Positions 1 through 7,567 of a DNA stretch of 64,000 bases are shown here, one piece after another (within the stretch, counting starts at the first letter, position 1; each line of letters begins with the position of its first letter). Made by a program: the position numbers and the translations under genes. Location of the stretch: assembly GCF_003351345.1 (NCBI RefSeq), contig NZ_QQTO01000001.1, forward strand, positions 124,001 through 188,000, given 5' to 3'. Under the pieces are notes generated by a model that was not told where the DNA came from, ran no database searches, and saw only the letters and a list, made by a program, of their open reading frames with translations. This DNA is from Allobosea caraganae. GTDB lineage: Bacteria > Pseudomonadota > Alphaproteobacteria > Rhizobiales > Beijerinckiaceae.

Positions 1-2
1 CT

Positions 3-476
3 GAGGAGCTGGGCGAGGCGCCGACGCGGCGCGGCCGGCGGACCTCGATCTCGGGCGCGATCGACCTCGGCATGTCCCTGCTCGACCAGGCCAACGTCAC
101 GGCGATGCGCAAGGTGATCGACATCTCCGGCGACGGCGCCAACAATGATGGCCGCCCGGTGACGGTGGCGCGCGACGAGGCTCGCGACAAGGGCATCAGC
201 ATCAACGGCCTGCCGGTGATGCTGAAGCAGGCGAGCTATTTCGACATCGACAATCTCGACGTCTACTACGAGGACTGCGTCGTCACCGGCATCGGCGCCT
301 TCGTCATCCCGATCCGCGAGCGCCACCAGTTCGTCGACGCCACCCGCACCAAGCTGGTGCGCGAGATCGCCGAGCTGCCGGCCGGCGAGGCGCGGGTCCA
401 GAAGGCGCAGGCGCAGAAGCCGCGGACGGAATGCATGTCCGGCGAGCGGCAATGGCGCGATCGGATGGGGAATTGA
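3..476 (+). CDS. DUF1194 domain-containing protein, 3' part
   Basis: The open frame runs in from the left edge, so only the last ~157 codons are present. The fragment contains RRTSISGAIDLG, then VIDISGDGANNDGRPV and a DCVVTGIGAFVIPI segment. This is the pattern of the DUF1194 family, VWA-like proteins that are usually exported. The segment VIDISGDG resembles the first metal-binding strand of a VWA fold. The internal ATG at 72 lies inside the conserved region and is not the true start. The C-terminal ~35 residues are basic and low in conservation. Function is unknown. It reads away from the convergent parDE pair, 7 bp downstream. Confidence 0.75.
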   Translation, partial: EELGEAPTRRGRRTSISGAIDLGMSLLDQANVTAMRKVIDISGDGANNDGRPVTVARDEARDKGISINGLPVMLKQASYFDIDNLDVYYEDCVVTGIGAFVIPIRERHQFVDATRTKLVREIAELPAGEARVQKAQAQKPRTECMSGERQWRDRMGN

Positions 477-483
477 AGGTCGT

Positions 484-810
484 TCAGTTCGGGGAATCGT
501 CGTCGCCGGGCGCCAGCAGCGCTTTGACGTCGCGACCGCGATAGAGGATGCGCAGCACGATGACCTCATCGGCCGTCACAACGAAGGCAATGGTCGCACG
601 TCTCCGGTAGCCGAGAAGCCGTAGCCCCGGCGCGAGATCGTCGCGCCGCGTTCCCCGCTCCGGCGCGATGCCGAGCCCGAGACAATAGTCAGTCAAACTG
701 CCGGTGAAGCTGCGAGCCGGACTTCTGCCCGAGCGATCGGCGATATAGGCGAAAAGCGCATCGAGATCGTCCTGCGCCTCAGGGGCAAAGAGAACCCTGA
801 ACGATCTCAT
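484..810 (-). CDS. parE: RelE/ParE-family toxin
   Basis: A 108-residue protein with the ParE/RelE plan: an N-terminal FAPEAQDDLDALFAYIADR helix, then GTRRDDLAPGLRLLGYRRRATIAF and a final strand VIVLRILYRGRDV. ParE toxins poison DNA gyrase and RelE toxins cleave mRNA on the ribosome; the helix and the RILYRGRD ending fit the ParE branch better. Its ATG overlaps the antitoxin stop as ATGA (807-810), the usual coupled arrangement with the antitoxin first. Conserved ParE positions look intact, so the toxin is probably functional. Target is inferred from family only. Confidence 0.85.
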   Translation of the reverse strand: MRSFRVLFAPEAQDDLDALFAYIADRSGRSPARSFTGSLTDYCLGLGIAPERGTRRDDLAPGLRLLGYRRRATIAFVVTADEVIVLRILYRGRDVKALLAPGDDDSPN

Positions 811-1097
811 CCGCGGCCCGAGGCCGGCTTCTTCTTCGCATCGTAGCGCGCCTCGAGCCCGGCCATGACCTGCTCGGCCGGGATCGCGCGCGACGGGTCG
901 GCCCGATAGGCCTCGTAGGCGGGAACGACCTCCTCGCGCAGCCAGGTTTCAAGCGCGGCATCGCGCGCTTGCAAGGTCCGCAAACCGTCGCGAATGACCT
1001 CGCTCTCCGACGCATATTCGCCGGATGCGACCTTGTCCTTGACCATCTGCGCCATCTCGTGGGGCAAGGTGATGCTGAGCGAGGTGGTGCTGCGCAT
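807..1097 (-). CDS. parD: ParD-like antitoxin (ribbon-helix-helix)
   Basis: A 96-residue protein that starts MRSTTSLSITLPHEMAQMV, a ribbon-helix-helix DNA-binding strand and helix. It continues with YASESEVIRDGLRTLQARD, the signature of ParD/CopG antitoxins. The C-terminal half is the charged toxin-binding tail. The reading frame is open ten codons further upstream, but the ATG at 1097 has a good AGGAG ribosome site and matches the family start. ParD neutralises ParE and represses its own operon by analogy with characterised members. A frameshifted second copy of the same region lies about 0.65 kb away (1743-1830). Confidence 0.88.
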   Translation of the reverse strand: MRSTTSLSITLPHEMAQMVKDKVASGEYASESEVIRDGLRTLQARDAALETWLREEVVPAYEAYRADPSRAIPAEQVMAGLEARYDAKKKPASGRG

Positions 1098-1166
1098 GGC
1101 TCGGTCTCCTCTGATCAAGAATAGCAAACACGATTCAATCGTGCCAGCGCCGCAAGATCAGCCGCT

Positions 1167-1742
1167 TCACCCCAGCGCGCGCTTGATCGCGGCGATGTCG
1201 ACATTGCGCAGGTAGCGCGGGATGTTGCGCCACATCGTGTGATAGCCGAAGCCGCCGTTGCGCAGCTCGTCCAGCGCCTGCTCCCTGCTCCAGCCCTGGA
1301 ACACCATCCGGTACATCGCCGTGACGACCCCGGTGCGGTCGGCGCCGTGCTGGCAATGCAGCAGTACCGGGCCGAGTGCCTCCGCAGCCCTGATCGCGCG
1401 CAGCGCCGCGATGACGTCCTCATCCTCGATGTGCCAGGTCTTCATGGGAATGCGGACCAGCCTGATGCCGGCAAGCCCGGGCAGGCGCTGATCGGAATGA
1501 AAGGCGCGGAGGTTGACGATCGTCCTGACGCCGAGCGAGCGAATGGCCTTCACATCGCCTTTGTGAATCTGCGCGCTGCGGAAGAGCATGGGCGTCACGC
1601 GATGCAGGTTCATCGCGGCTGCGACCGGCGTCGCCCATTCGCGCCTTTGCACGGCATCGGCGGCATGAACCGAAGGCAGGGGCGGAAGGAACTGGGCGGC
1701 GACGAGAAGAGGCAGGGTGAGCAGTCGGCGGTGTTTCATCAT
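1167..1742 (-). CDS. Secreted dual-specificity/tyrosine phosphatase
   Basis: About 191 residues. An N-terminal signal sequence (MKHRRLLTLPLLVAAQFL, cleavage near SVHA/ADA) puts it in the periplasm or outside. The catalytic loop HCQHGADRTG fits the HCx5R phosphatase signature, and an upstream LRAFHSDQ...RIPMKTW segment holds the usual general-acid region. Family members dephosphorylate phosphoproteins or phosphoinositide-like substrates; the substrate here is unknown. The frame is open 38 codons further up, but those codons read through a decayed parD (SDSEVIRDDLRSLQ), so I place the start at the MM pair (1739/1742). It is a monocistronic minus-strand gene downstream of hrpB. Confidence 0.8.
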   Translation of the reverse strand: MMKHRRLLTLPLLVAAQFLPPLPSVHAADAVQRREWATPVAAAMNLHRVTPMLFRSAQIHKGDVKAIRSLGVRTIVNLRAFHSDQRLPGLAGIRLVRIPMKTWHIEDEDVIAALRAIRAAEALGPVLLHCQHGADRTGVVTAMYRMVFQGWSREQALDELRNGGFGYHTMWRNIPRYLRNVDIAAIKRALG

Positions 1743-1830
1743 GCCCTGCAAGCTTCGCAGGTCATCGCGGATGACCTCGCTGTCCGAGATGCGCCGCCCG
1801 AGGCGGCTTTGCCTTTGGCGATCTGCACCT
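1743..1830 (-). pseudogene. Decayed parD copy with one-base frameshift
   Basis: Read on the minus strand, this stretch aligns base for base with the middle of the intact parD (about 965-1060). The first part, in one frame, gives QIAKGKAASGG against QMVKDKVASGE. After a one-base deletion near 1790-1803 the match continues in another frame as SDSEVIRDDLRSLQG against SESEVIRDGLRTLQA. The N-terminal strand and the toxin-binding tail are gone, and no second parE is present. The remnant abuts the start codon of the secreted phosphatase gene. It is seen directly in sequence and looks like the scar of a duplicated or exchanged toxin-antitoxin module. Confidence 0.75.
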
Positions 1831-1887
1831 TCTCTTGAGGCCGAACGATGGCACAAGCCCAGGCGCCGGGCATCGCGTGCCGGTCCT

Positions 1888-4392
1888 TCAGGTGCCGCGC
1901 GGCTTCGCCCGCGTCGTCGGCAGGGCGGCAGCTGGATCGTCGGGCCAGAGATGGCGCGGGTAGCGGCCCTTCATGTCGGCCTTCACCGCCGCCCAGGAAC
2001 CGCGCCAGAAGCCCGGCAGGTCGCGCGTCACCTGGATCGGCCGATGCGCCGGCGAGAGCAGCTCCAGCACCAGCGGCACGCGCCCGCCGGCGAGCGCGGG
2101 GTGCTGGGCCAGGCCGTAGAGCTCCTGCACCCTGACCGAGATGGTCGGCCCGGCCTCGGCGGCGTAGTCGACCGCGAGGTTCGAGCCGGTCGGCGCGGTG
2201 AAATGGGTCGGCGCCTCCGCGTCGAGCCGGCGCTTCAGGTCCCAGGGCAGCAGCTCGGCCAGGGCCGAATCGAGATCGGCTGTTACGATGGCCGAGAGCG
2301 AGGCGCGACCTTCGACATGCGGCGCGAGCCAGAGTTCCGGCTCGGCGGCGAGACCCGCATCGGAGAGATCGGGCCAGGGATTGTCGCCGCCAGCGCCCGC
2401 CGCCTTGCGCAGGAAACCGGCACGCTCGCGCAACTGAAGCTGGCCCTTGCTCCAGGGCAGCAGGCCGATGCCGAGCCCGGCGATGCCCTTGGCGAGAATC
2501 GTAGCGTTCTCGGAGGTGGGCTCGACCGGCAGCGGACGTTCGGCCAGCGCCAAGGCGCCATAGCGCCGGACGGCGCGGGAGCGTAGCGCCCGGGCGTTGC
2601 GGTCGAAGCTGGTCTCGGTGCGCTCTTCCAGCGCGAGCGGCGCCAGCCCCTCGTTGGCGAGCCGCATGATCTCGTCCTCGCCGATCGCCGCAGCGCCGGT
2701 GATGCGGGCCTGCTGGGCGGCGCCGGTCATGTCGGCGACGACGAGCCAGGGCTCGCGCGCCAGGCGCTGGGCCGGCTCCAGCGCCGCGCCGCGGCCATTG
2801 GCGAGGAGATACTGGCCGGAGCCCGGCGCGCGGGCCTTGGCGACGCGGTCGGGATAGGCCAGCGCGAGCAGCAGGCCGGGCGAGAGCGGCGCGTCCTGCC
2901 GGCGCGGGCTCGCCTTCTCCGCCAGCCGCGCCCAACCCTCGGCGAGGCGGCGCATGTCGGCGGCGCGGCCGCCGCGCTCGCGGCCCATGCGCTCGACGCG
3001 CTCGGCGAGGTCGATGCCGTCGCCGCCAAGGCCGCGCTCGACCAGCACGGCCGCGAGATCGGCGGCGGGACTGGCCTGGCCGTAATGCGCTGCAGCAACC
3101 ACCATGCGGGCCAGGCGCGGCGGCAGCGGCAGGGCCTGCAAGGCGCGGCCATCCGGCGTGATGCGCCCGTCGGCGTCGAGCGCGCCAAGCGCCAGCAGAA
3201 GGCTGCGCGCCTCCTTCAGAGCCGGCGCGGGCGGAGCGTCGAGGAAGGCGAGGCTTGCCGGCTCAGCGACGCCCCAGGCGGCGCAATCGAGCAGCAGCGG
3301 GCTCAGGTCGGCCGACAGGATCTCGGGCCTTGTGAAGGCCTCCAGGGCGCCTGTGCCGGCTTCCTCCCAGAGCCGGTAGCAGATGCCGGGCTCGGTGCGG
3401 CCGGCGCGGCCACGGCGCTGGTCGGAAGCCGCGCGGCTGGCGCGGCGGGTCTCGAGCCGGGTGATGCCGATATCGGGCTCGTAGACCGGAATGCGGGCAA
3501 GGCCGGAATCGATGACGACGCGCACGCCCTCGATGGTCAGCGAAGTCTCGGCGATCGAGGTCGCCAGCACGATCTTGCGGCGGCCTTTGGCGGTCGGCAG
3601 CACGGCGCGGTCCTGCTCGGCCTGATCGAGCGCGCCATAGAGCGGGGCGATCTCGACGGAGGGGTCGCGCAGGCGTTCGCGCAGCCGCTCCTCGACGCGC
3701 CTGATCTCGCCCTGGCCGGGCAGGAAGACGAGGAGCGAGCCGCCCTGCTCGTTCAGCGCGAGCAGCGCTGCGTCGGTGACCTGATCTTCGATGCGCTTCA
3801 GCGGGTCGCGGCCGAGATAGCGGGTCTCGACGGGATAGGCGCGGCCCTCGCTCTCGATCACCGGGGCCTGGCCCAGCAGCCTGGCGACGCGGGCACCGTC
3901 GAGCGTCGCCGACATCACCAGGATGCGCAGGTCCTCGCGCAGGCCGCCCTGCGCGTCGAGCGCCAGCGCCAGGCCGAAATCGGCATCGAGCGAGCGCTCG
4001 TGGAACTCGTCGAAGAGCACGGCGGCGACGCCGTCCAGCGTGGGATCGTCGAGGATCATCCGGGCGAAGACGCCTTCGGTGACGACCTCGATCCGCGTCT
4101 TCGGGCCGATCTTCGATCCCAGCCGGACGCGCAGGCCGACGGTTTCGCCGACGCGCTCGCCCAAGGTTTGGGCCATGCGGTTGGCCGCGCCGCGCGCGGC
4201 GAGGCGGCGCGGCTCGAGCAGGATCAGCTTGCCGCCCCTGGTCCAGGGCTCGTCGAGCAGGGCGAGCGGGACGCGCGTGGTCTTGCCGGCGCCGGGCGGG
4301 GCGACGAGCACGGCATTGGGCGCGGCCGAGAGCGCGCTCGCGAGATCGTCGAGGACGGCGTCGATGGGAAGGGGGCTGTCGGAGGCGCGCAT
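1888..4392 (-). CDS. hrpB: ATP-dependent helicase HrpB
   Basis: About 834 residues, the usual size for HrpB, a DExH-box helicase of the DEAH/RHA group. Visible motifs: Walker A APPGAGKTTRVPLALL near residue 35, LLEPRRLAARGAA (Ia), VLFDEFHERSLDADF (motif II, DEFH), VMSATLDG (III), VLATSIAETSLTIEGV (V) and SDQRRGRAGRTEPG (VI). A long C-terminal HrpB-specific domain follows. The frame also allows a GTG start at 4428; I prefer the ATG at 4392 because homology begins just after it. The cellular role in bacteria is poorly defined, probably RNA metabolism. It lies 46 bp downstream of the glutamine amidotransferase gene on the same strand. Confidence 0.92.
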   Translation of the reverse strand: MRASDSPLPIDAVLDDLASALSAAPNAVLVAPPGAGKTTRVPLALLDEPWTRGGKLILLEPRRLAARGAANRMAQTLGERVGETVGLRVRLGSKIGPKTRIEVVTEGVFARMILDDPTLDGVAAVLFDEFHERSLDADFGLALALDAQGGLREDLRILVMSATLDGARVARLLGQAPVIESEGRAYPVETRYLGRDPLKRIEDQVTDAALLALNEQGGSLLVFLPGQGEIRRVEERLRERLRDPSVEIAPLYGALDQAEQDRAVLPTAKGRRKIVLATSIAETSLTIEGVRVVIDSGLARIPVYEPDIGITRLETRRASRAASDQRRGRAGRTEPGICYRLWEEAGTGALEAFTRPEILSADLSPLLLDCAAWGVAEPASLAFLDAPPAPALKEARSLLLALGALDADGRITPDGRALQALPLPPRLARMVVAAAHYGQASPAADLAAVLVERGLGGDGIDLAERVERMGRERGGRAADMRRLAEGWARLAEKASPRRQDAPLSPGLLLALAYPDRVAKARAPGSGQYLLANGRGAALEPAQRLAREPWLVVADMTGAAQQARITGAAAIGEDEIMRLANEGLAPLALEERTETSFDRNARALRSRAVRRYGALALAERPLPVEPTSENATILAKGIAGLGIGLLPWSKGQLQLRERAGFLRKAAGAGGDNPWPDLSDAGLAAEPELWLAPHVEGRASLSAIVTADLDSALAELLPWDLKRRLDAEAPTHFTAPTGSNLAVDYAAEAGPTISVRVQELYGLAQHPALAGGRVPLVLELLSPAHRPIQVTRDLPGFWRGSWAAVKADMKGRYPRHLWPDDPAAALPTTRAKPRGT

Positions 4393-4438
4393 CGCCCGCG
4401 ATGTGGCGCAGGCTGCGCTCTCACGCAAGCGCGACGGC

Positions 4439-5227
4439 TCAAGCCGCCCGCTTCAGCCCGACCTCGAAGACCGAGACGGACGCCGAACCGCCGGTGACCG
4501 TGACCAGCGCATTGGGCGGCACCGCCTGCCAGCAATCGCGGGCGGCATCGACCGGCTCGGAGGCGACGACGACGCTGTCGCCGCGGTTGCAGACATAGAG
4601 GGACGGTGGCTTGGCGTCGGAGGACCAGCGGATGGCGTGGGTCGTCTCGCCATCGGCCAGCACTGCGGCACAGCGCAGCGGCTCGCGGATGCCGGCCTCC
4701 TGCATCAGCAGGAGCGCGTCGTTCAGCGCGACGGCGAGCGCCTCTCCGGCCGAAAGGCCGCCGGCCATGTGGGAGAGAGCGAGCAGGAAGAGCGCTTCCG
4801 AATCGGTGGTGCCGACGCGGGCGGCGTAGAGTTCATCGGGAATCAGCGCCTCCAGCCGGCGCCGGATCGCGGCATAGCCGCCGACCTGGCCGTTATGCAT
4901 AAAGAGGTGCCGGCCATGGACGAAGGGATGGCAATTGGCCCGCGTCGTCGCGGTGCCCGTGGCGGCGCGGACATGGGCGAAGAACAGGTGCGAGCGGACC
5001 TGCTTCGAGATCGAGAGCAGGTTCTCGTCCGACCAGGCCGGCCTGATCTCGCGATACTGGCCGGGCTCGGCCTTCTCGCCATACCAGCCGACGCCGAAGC
5101 CGTCGCCATTGGTGCCGGTCTTGGCCTCCTCGGCATGCAGCGACTGGTGGATCAGCGAATGGCAGGGCGAGGCGACAAAATCCTCGAGGAAGACCGGAAC
5201 GCCGGAATAGGCGAGGAAACGGCACAT
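4439..5227 (-). CDS. Class II glutamine amidotransferase (YafJ/EgtC-like)
   Basis: 262 residues starting MCRFLAYSG, where Cys2 is the N-terminal nucleophile after Met removal. The GTNGDGFGVGWYG, FAHVRAATGT and HPFVHGRHLFMHNG segments line the Ntn glutaminase pocket. There is no second synthetase or transferase domain, so it belongs with the stand-alone YafJ/DUF4/EgtC group, whose partner or substrate is generally unknown; EgtC hydrolyses a gamma-glutamyl bond in ergothioneine synthesis. No other ergothioneine genes are nearby, so that role is not supported. The frame opens ten codons earlier, but the catalytic Cys must follow the start, which fixes the ATG at 5227. Confidence 0.85.
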   Translation of the reverse strand: MCRFLAYSGVPVFLEDFVASPCHSLIHQSLHAEEAKTGTNGDGFGVGWYGEKAEPGQYREIRPAWSDENLLSISKQVRSHLFFAHVRAATGTATTRANCHPFVHGRHLFMHNGQVGGYAAIRRRLEALIPDELYAARVGTTDSEALFLLALSHMAGGLSAGEALAVALNDALLLMQEAGIREPLRCAAVLADGETTHAIRWSSDAKPPSLYVCNRGDSVVVASEPVDAARDCWQAVPPNALVTVTGGSASVSVFEVGLKRAA

Positions 5228-5323
5228 GGTCGGTCCAGAATCAGGGGGGCGGGGCAAGGCGGCGCAGGAGAAGATTGTTCCACAAAAATGAATGCGGACA
5301 TAACGATTCTTCTACGTCCAGGT

Positions 5324-5486
5324 GTCATCCCGCACGCGCTGCGGCGCGAAGTGCCGCTGCGCAGATGCGGGACCGTCCGCAGAATAGAGCGCTTTTCCGA
5401 GGGCGGTTCAGGATAAGGCGCTTTTCTCGCCATGCGGTCCCGTGCCTGCGCAGCAGCATTGCATGCTGCGGCGCGCACGGGATGAC
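5324..5486. repeat. Palindromic intergenic repeat, family A, copy 1
   Basis: A 163-bp mosaic element. The outer ends are inverted (GTCATCCCGCACGCGC at left, GCGCGCACGGGATGAC at right). Each end also forms its own hairpin, and two inner inverted arms (CTGCGCAGATGCGGGACCG and CGGTCCCGTGCCTGCGCAG) flank a variable spacer with GCGCTTTTC. A second copy with the same layout is at 15491-15655. It has no coding potential and no transposase nearby, as in the RIME/REP elements known from rhizobial genomes. It fills most of the 264-bp gap between the amidotransferase start and the end of the secreted orphan. Confidence 0.85.
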
Positions 5487-5491
5487 GCGCT

Positions 5492-5971
5492 TCATTCCGC
5501 GCAACTAAAATCCAGCTTCGCCTCCTTGCGGCTGCGGCCGACCTTGACCTCGATCTCGAGCGGCGCGCAGGTGGCGCTGTCGAGCAGGAAGGCCTTGTGG
5601 ATGCGGCCGCTCTCGCCGAACAGGAAGCCGCCATAGACCCGCCGGAGCAGGATCCTCTCTCCGGTCTTGGCCTGCTGCTTCACGGTGATCGAGGCGAGGT
5701 CGCGGGCGATCTTGTCGGAAGACTTGGTGTTCTTGGCGCCGCTGAAGACGAGCGTGACGAGGATCGCGTCGGCCGGCTCGCCGGCATCGCCGCCGCCGGT
5801 CACCGTGTTGAACAGCGCCTTCTTGCCGCCGACGAGGTTCTCCGAGAGCTTGCCGGAGCGCTCCAGGAAGAGCTGGGCGCGGATCTCGTCGACCGCGACC
5901 TGGGCCTGGGCTGGCGTGCCGAGCGCGGCGGCGAAGAGAGCAGACGTCAAGGCATAGGCAAGCGGCCGCAT
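5492..5971 (-). CDS. Secreted protein of unknown function
   Basis: 159 residues. A clear Sec signal peptide (MRPLAYALTSALFAAALGTP with AQA cleavage site) is followed by a mature domain of about 135 residues. That domain has two cysteines near the end (SATCAPLEI and LDFSCAE) that could form a disulfide in the periplasm. I do not recognise a family. The RSGKLSENLVGG segment and the absence of membrane helices suggest a small soluble periplasmic protein. It is transcribed away from the antiporter gene, which starts 111 bp upstream on the other strand, so the two promoters share that gap. Codon use matches the neighbours. Confidence 0.7.
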   Translation of the reverse strand: MRPLAYALTSALFAAALGTPAQAQVAVDEIRAQLFLERSGKLSENLVGGKKALFNTVTGGGDAGEPADAILVTLVFSGAKNTKSSDKIARDLASITVKQQAKTGERILLRRVYGGFLFGESGRIHKAFLLDSATCAPLEIEVKVGRSRKEAKLDFSCAE

Positions 5972-6082
5972 CGTCGGATTCCCCCCAAAGGCGCGCCGAT
6001 TCTACCCGGCGTTGTGCAGCTAGGCCGATCCGCTATGCGGTTGCTAGCCCTTGGCTCATTGTTTAACCAGCAGCGCAAACAG

Positions 6083-7558
6083 ATGATGACGACGACCGCG
6101 ACAAGCGGACAAAGGGCAAGTGGACAACGGGGTGGGGTCTTGAAGACGGCCTATTCGCTTGCCGGCGGCGCTCTCGCGCTCTGCCTGATGCCCGGTGCGG
6201 CCCTGGCCGCGGGCGACATCGGCGGGGCGACGCTGGGGGCGGCCTGGGCCCTGCCCTTCGCGGGGATGCTGCTCTCGATCGCGCTCGGGCCGGTGCTGTT
6301 CCCGCATCTCTGGGAGCTGAGCTACGGCAGGTTCGCCGCCTTCTGGTCGCTGCTGGTGCTGGTGCCGCTCGTGCTGCTCCGCGGCTTCGAGCCGACGCTC
6401 GGCGCGCTGCTGCACACGGCGCTGCTCGACTACGTCCCCTTCATCATCCTGCTCTTCGCGCTGTTCACCATTGCCGGCGGCATCCTGGTGATGGGCAATC
6501 TCGACGGCACGCCGGCGACGAACACGGTCCTGCTGGCGATCGGTACGGTGCTGGCGAGCCTCGTTGGCACGACCGGGGCCTCGATCATCATGATCCGGCC
6601 GGTGCTGCGGGCGAATGACGACCGGCGCTTCAACGTCCATGTCGTGGTGTTCTTCATCTTCCTGGTCTCGAATATCGGCGGCTCGCTGACGCCGCTCGGC
6701 GACCCGCCGCTCTTCCTCGGCTTCCTGCGCGGCGTCGACTTCTTCTGGACGACGACGCACCTGCTGCCGCAGACCGCGTTCGCCACCGTCGTGCTGCTCG
6801 CGGTGTTCTACGCGCTCGATAGCTGGCTCATCCGCAAGGAGGCGGACTACCCGCCGCTGCGCGACCCGACGCCGGACAGCAAGGTCAGGCTCTGGGGCAA
6901 GGTCAACATCCTGCTGCTCGGCGGCGTCATCCTCGCCATCCTGATGTCGGCGAGCTGGAAGCCGGGCGTCAGCTTCGACATCCACGGCGTCCATGTCGAG
7001 CTGCAGAACGTCCTGCGCGACATCGCCCTGCTCATCCTCGCCGGGTTGTCGCTGGTCCTGACGCCGGGGCCGGTGCGCGCCGGCAACGAGTTCTCGTGGG
7101 GGCCGATCAAGGAGGTCGCAAAACTCTTCGCCGGCATCTTCATCTGCATCATTCCGGTGCTGGCGATGCTGCAGGCCGGGCGGGAGGGCGCGTTTGCGCC
7201 GCTGGTCGCGCTGGTCTCGAACCCGGATGGCAGCGCCAACAACACCGCCTATTTCTGGCTGACCGGCGCGCTCTCGTCCTTCCTCGACAACGCCCCGACC
7301 TATCTCGTCTTCTTCGAGCTGGCCGGCGGCGATGCGAAGGCGCTGATGACGACGGGGGCGCTGACGCTGACCGCGATCTCGGCCGGCGCGGTGTTCATGG
7401 GCGCCAACTCCTATATCGGCAACGCGCCGAACTTCATGGTCTACGCCATCGCCAAGGACCGGAAGGTCAGGATGCCGAGCTTCTTCGGCTACATGCTGTG
7501 GTCGGGCGCGGTGTTGATCCCGCTATTCCTGGTTCAGACGGTGTTGTTCTTCCGGTAG
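6083..7558 (+). CDS. Na+/H+ antiporter-like protein (NhaD/ArsB superfamily)
   Basis: About 491 residues with roughly a dozen hydrophobic segments. The features are those of the ion transporter superfamily containing NhaD and ArsB: a repeated helical half, IVGTT-like LVGTTGASIIMIRPVL, SNIGGSLTPLGDPPLFLGFL, and later SSFLDNAPTYLVFFEL and GANSYIGNAPNFMVYAIA. The NIGG..TPLGDP and DNAPTY signatures are shared with sodium:proton antiporters of this group. A signal-like N-terminus (LAGGALALCLMPGAALAAG) precedes the first helix. ATG pairs exist at 6083/6086; a TTG at 6139 behind GGGGTGGGG is an alternative start that would begin closer to the signal sequence. The transported ion is inferred. Confidence 0.82.
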   Translation: MMTTTATSGQRASGQRGGVLKTAYSLAGGALALCLMPGAALAAGDIGGATLGAAWALPFAGMLLSIALGPVLFPHLWELSYGRFAAFWSLLVLVPLVLLRGFEPTLGALLHTALLDYVPFIILLFALFTIAGGILVMGNLDGTPATNTVLLAIGTVLASLVGTTGASIIMIRPVLRANDDRRFNVHVVVFFIFLVSNIGGSLTPLGDPPLFLGFLRGVDFFWTTTHLLPQTAFATVVLLAVFYALDSWLIRKEADYPPLRDPTPDSKVRLWGKVNILLLGGVILAILMSASWKPGVSFDIHGVHVELQNVLRDIALLILAGLSLVLTPGPVRAGNEFSWGPIKEVAKLFAGIFICIIPVLAMLQAGREGAFAPLVALVSNPDGSANNTAYFWLTGALSSFLDNAPTYLVFFELAGGDAKALMTTGALTLTAISAGAVFMGANSYIGNAPNFMVYAIAKDRKVRMPSFFGYMLWSGAVLIPLFLVQTVLFFR

Positions 7559-7567
7559 GGCGACACC

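Noticed and set aside
1739..2935. 398-codon minus-strand frame inside hrpB
   Set aside because: Out-of-frame shadow of hrpB; only its last codons matter because they read the frameshifted parD.
4439..5227. Ergothioneine biosynthesis (EgtC) assignment
   Set aside because: No egtA, egtB, egtD or egtE gene is in the neighbourhood; only the general glutamine amidotransferase fold is supported.
5324..5486. Insertion sequence or its ends
   Set aside because: No transposase frame, no target-site duplication visible and too short; it fits a REP/RIME-type repeat.
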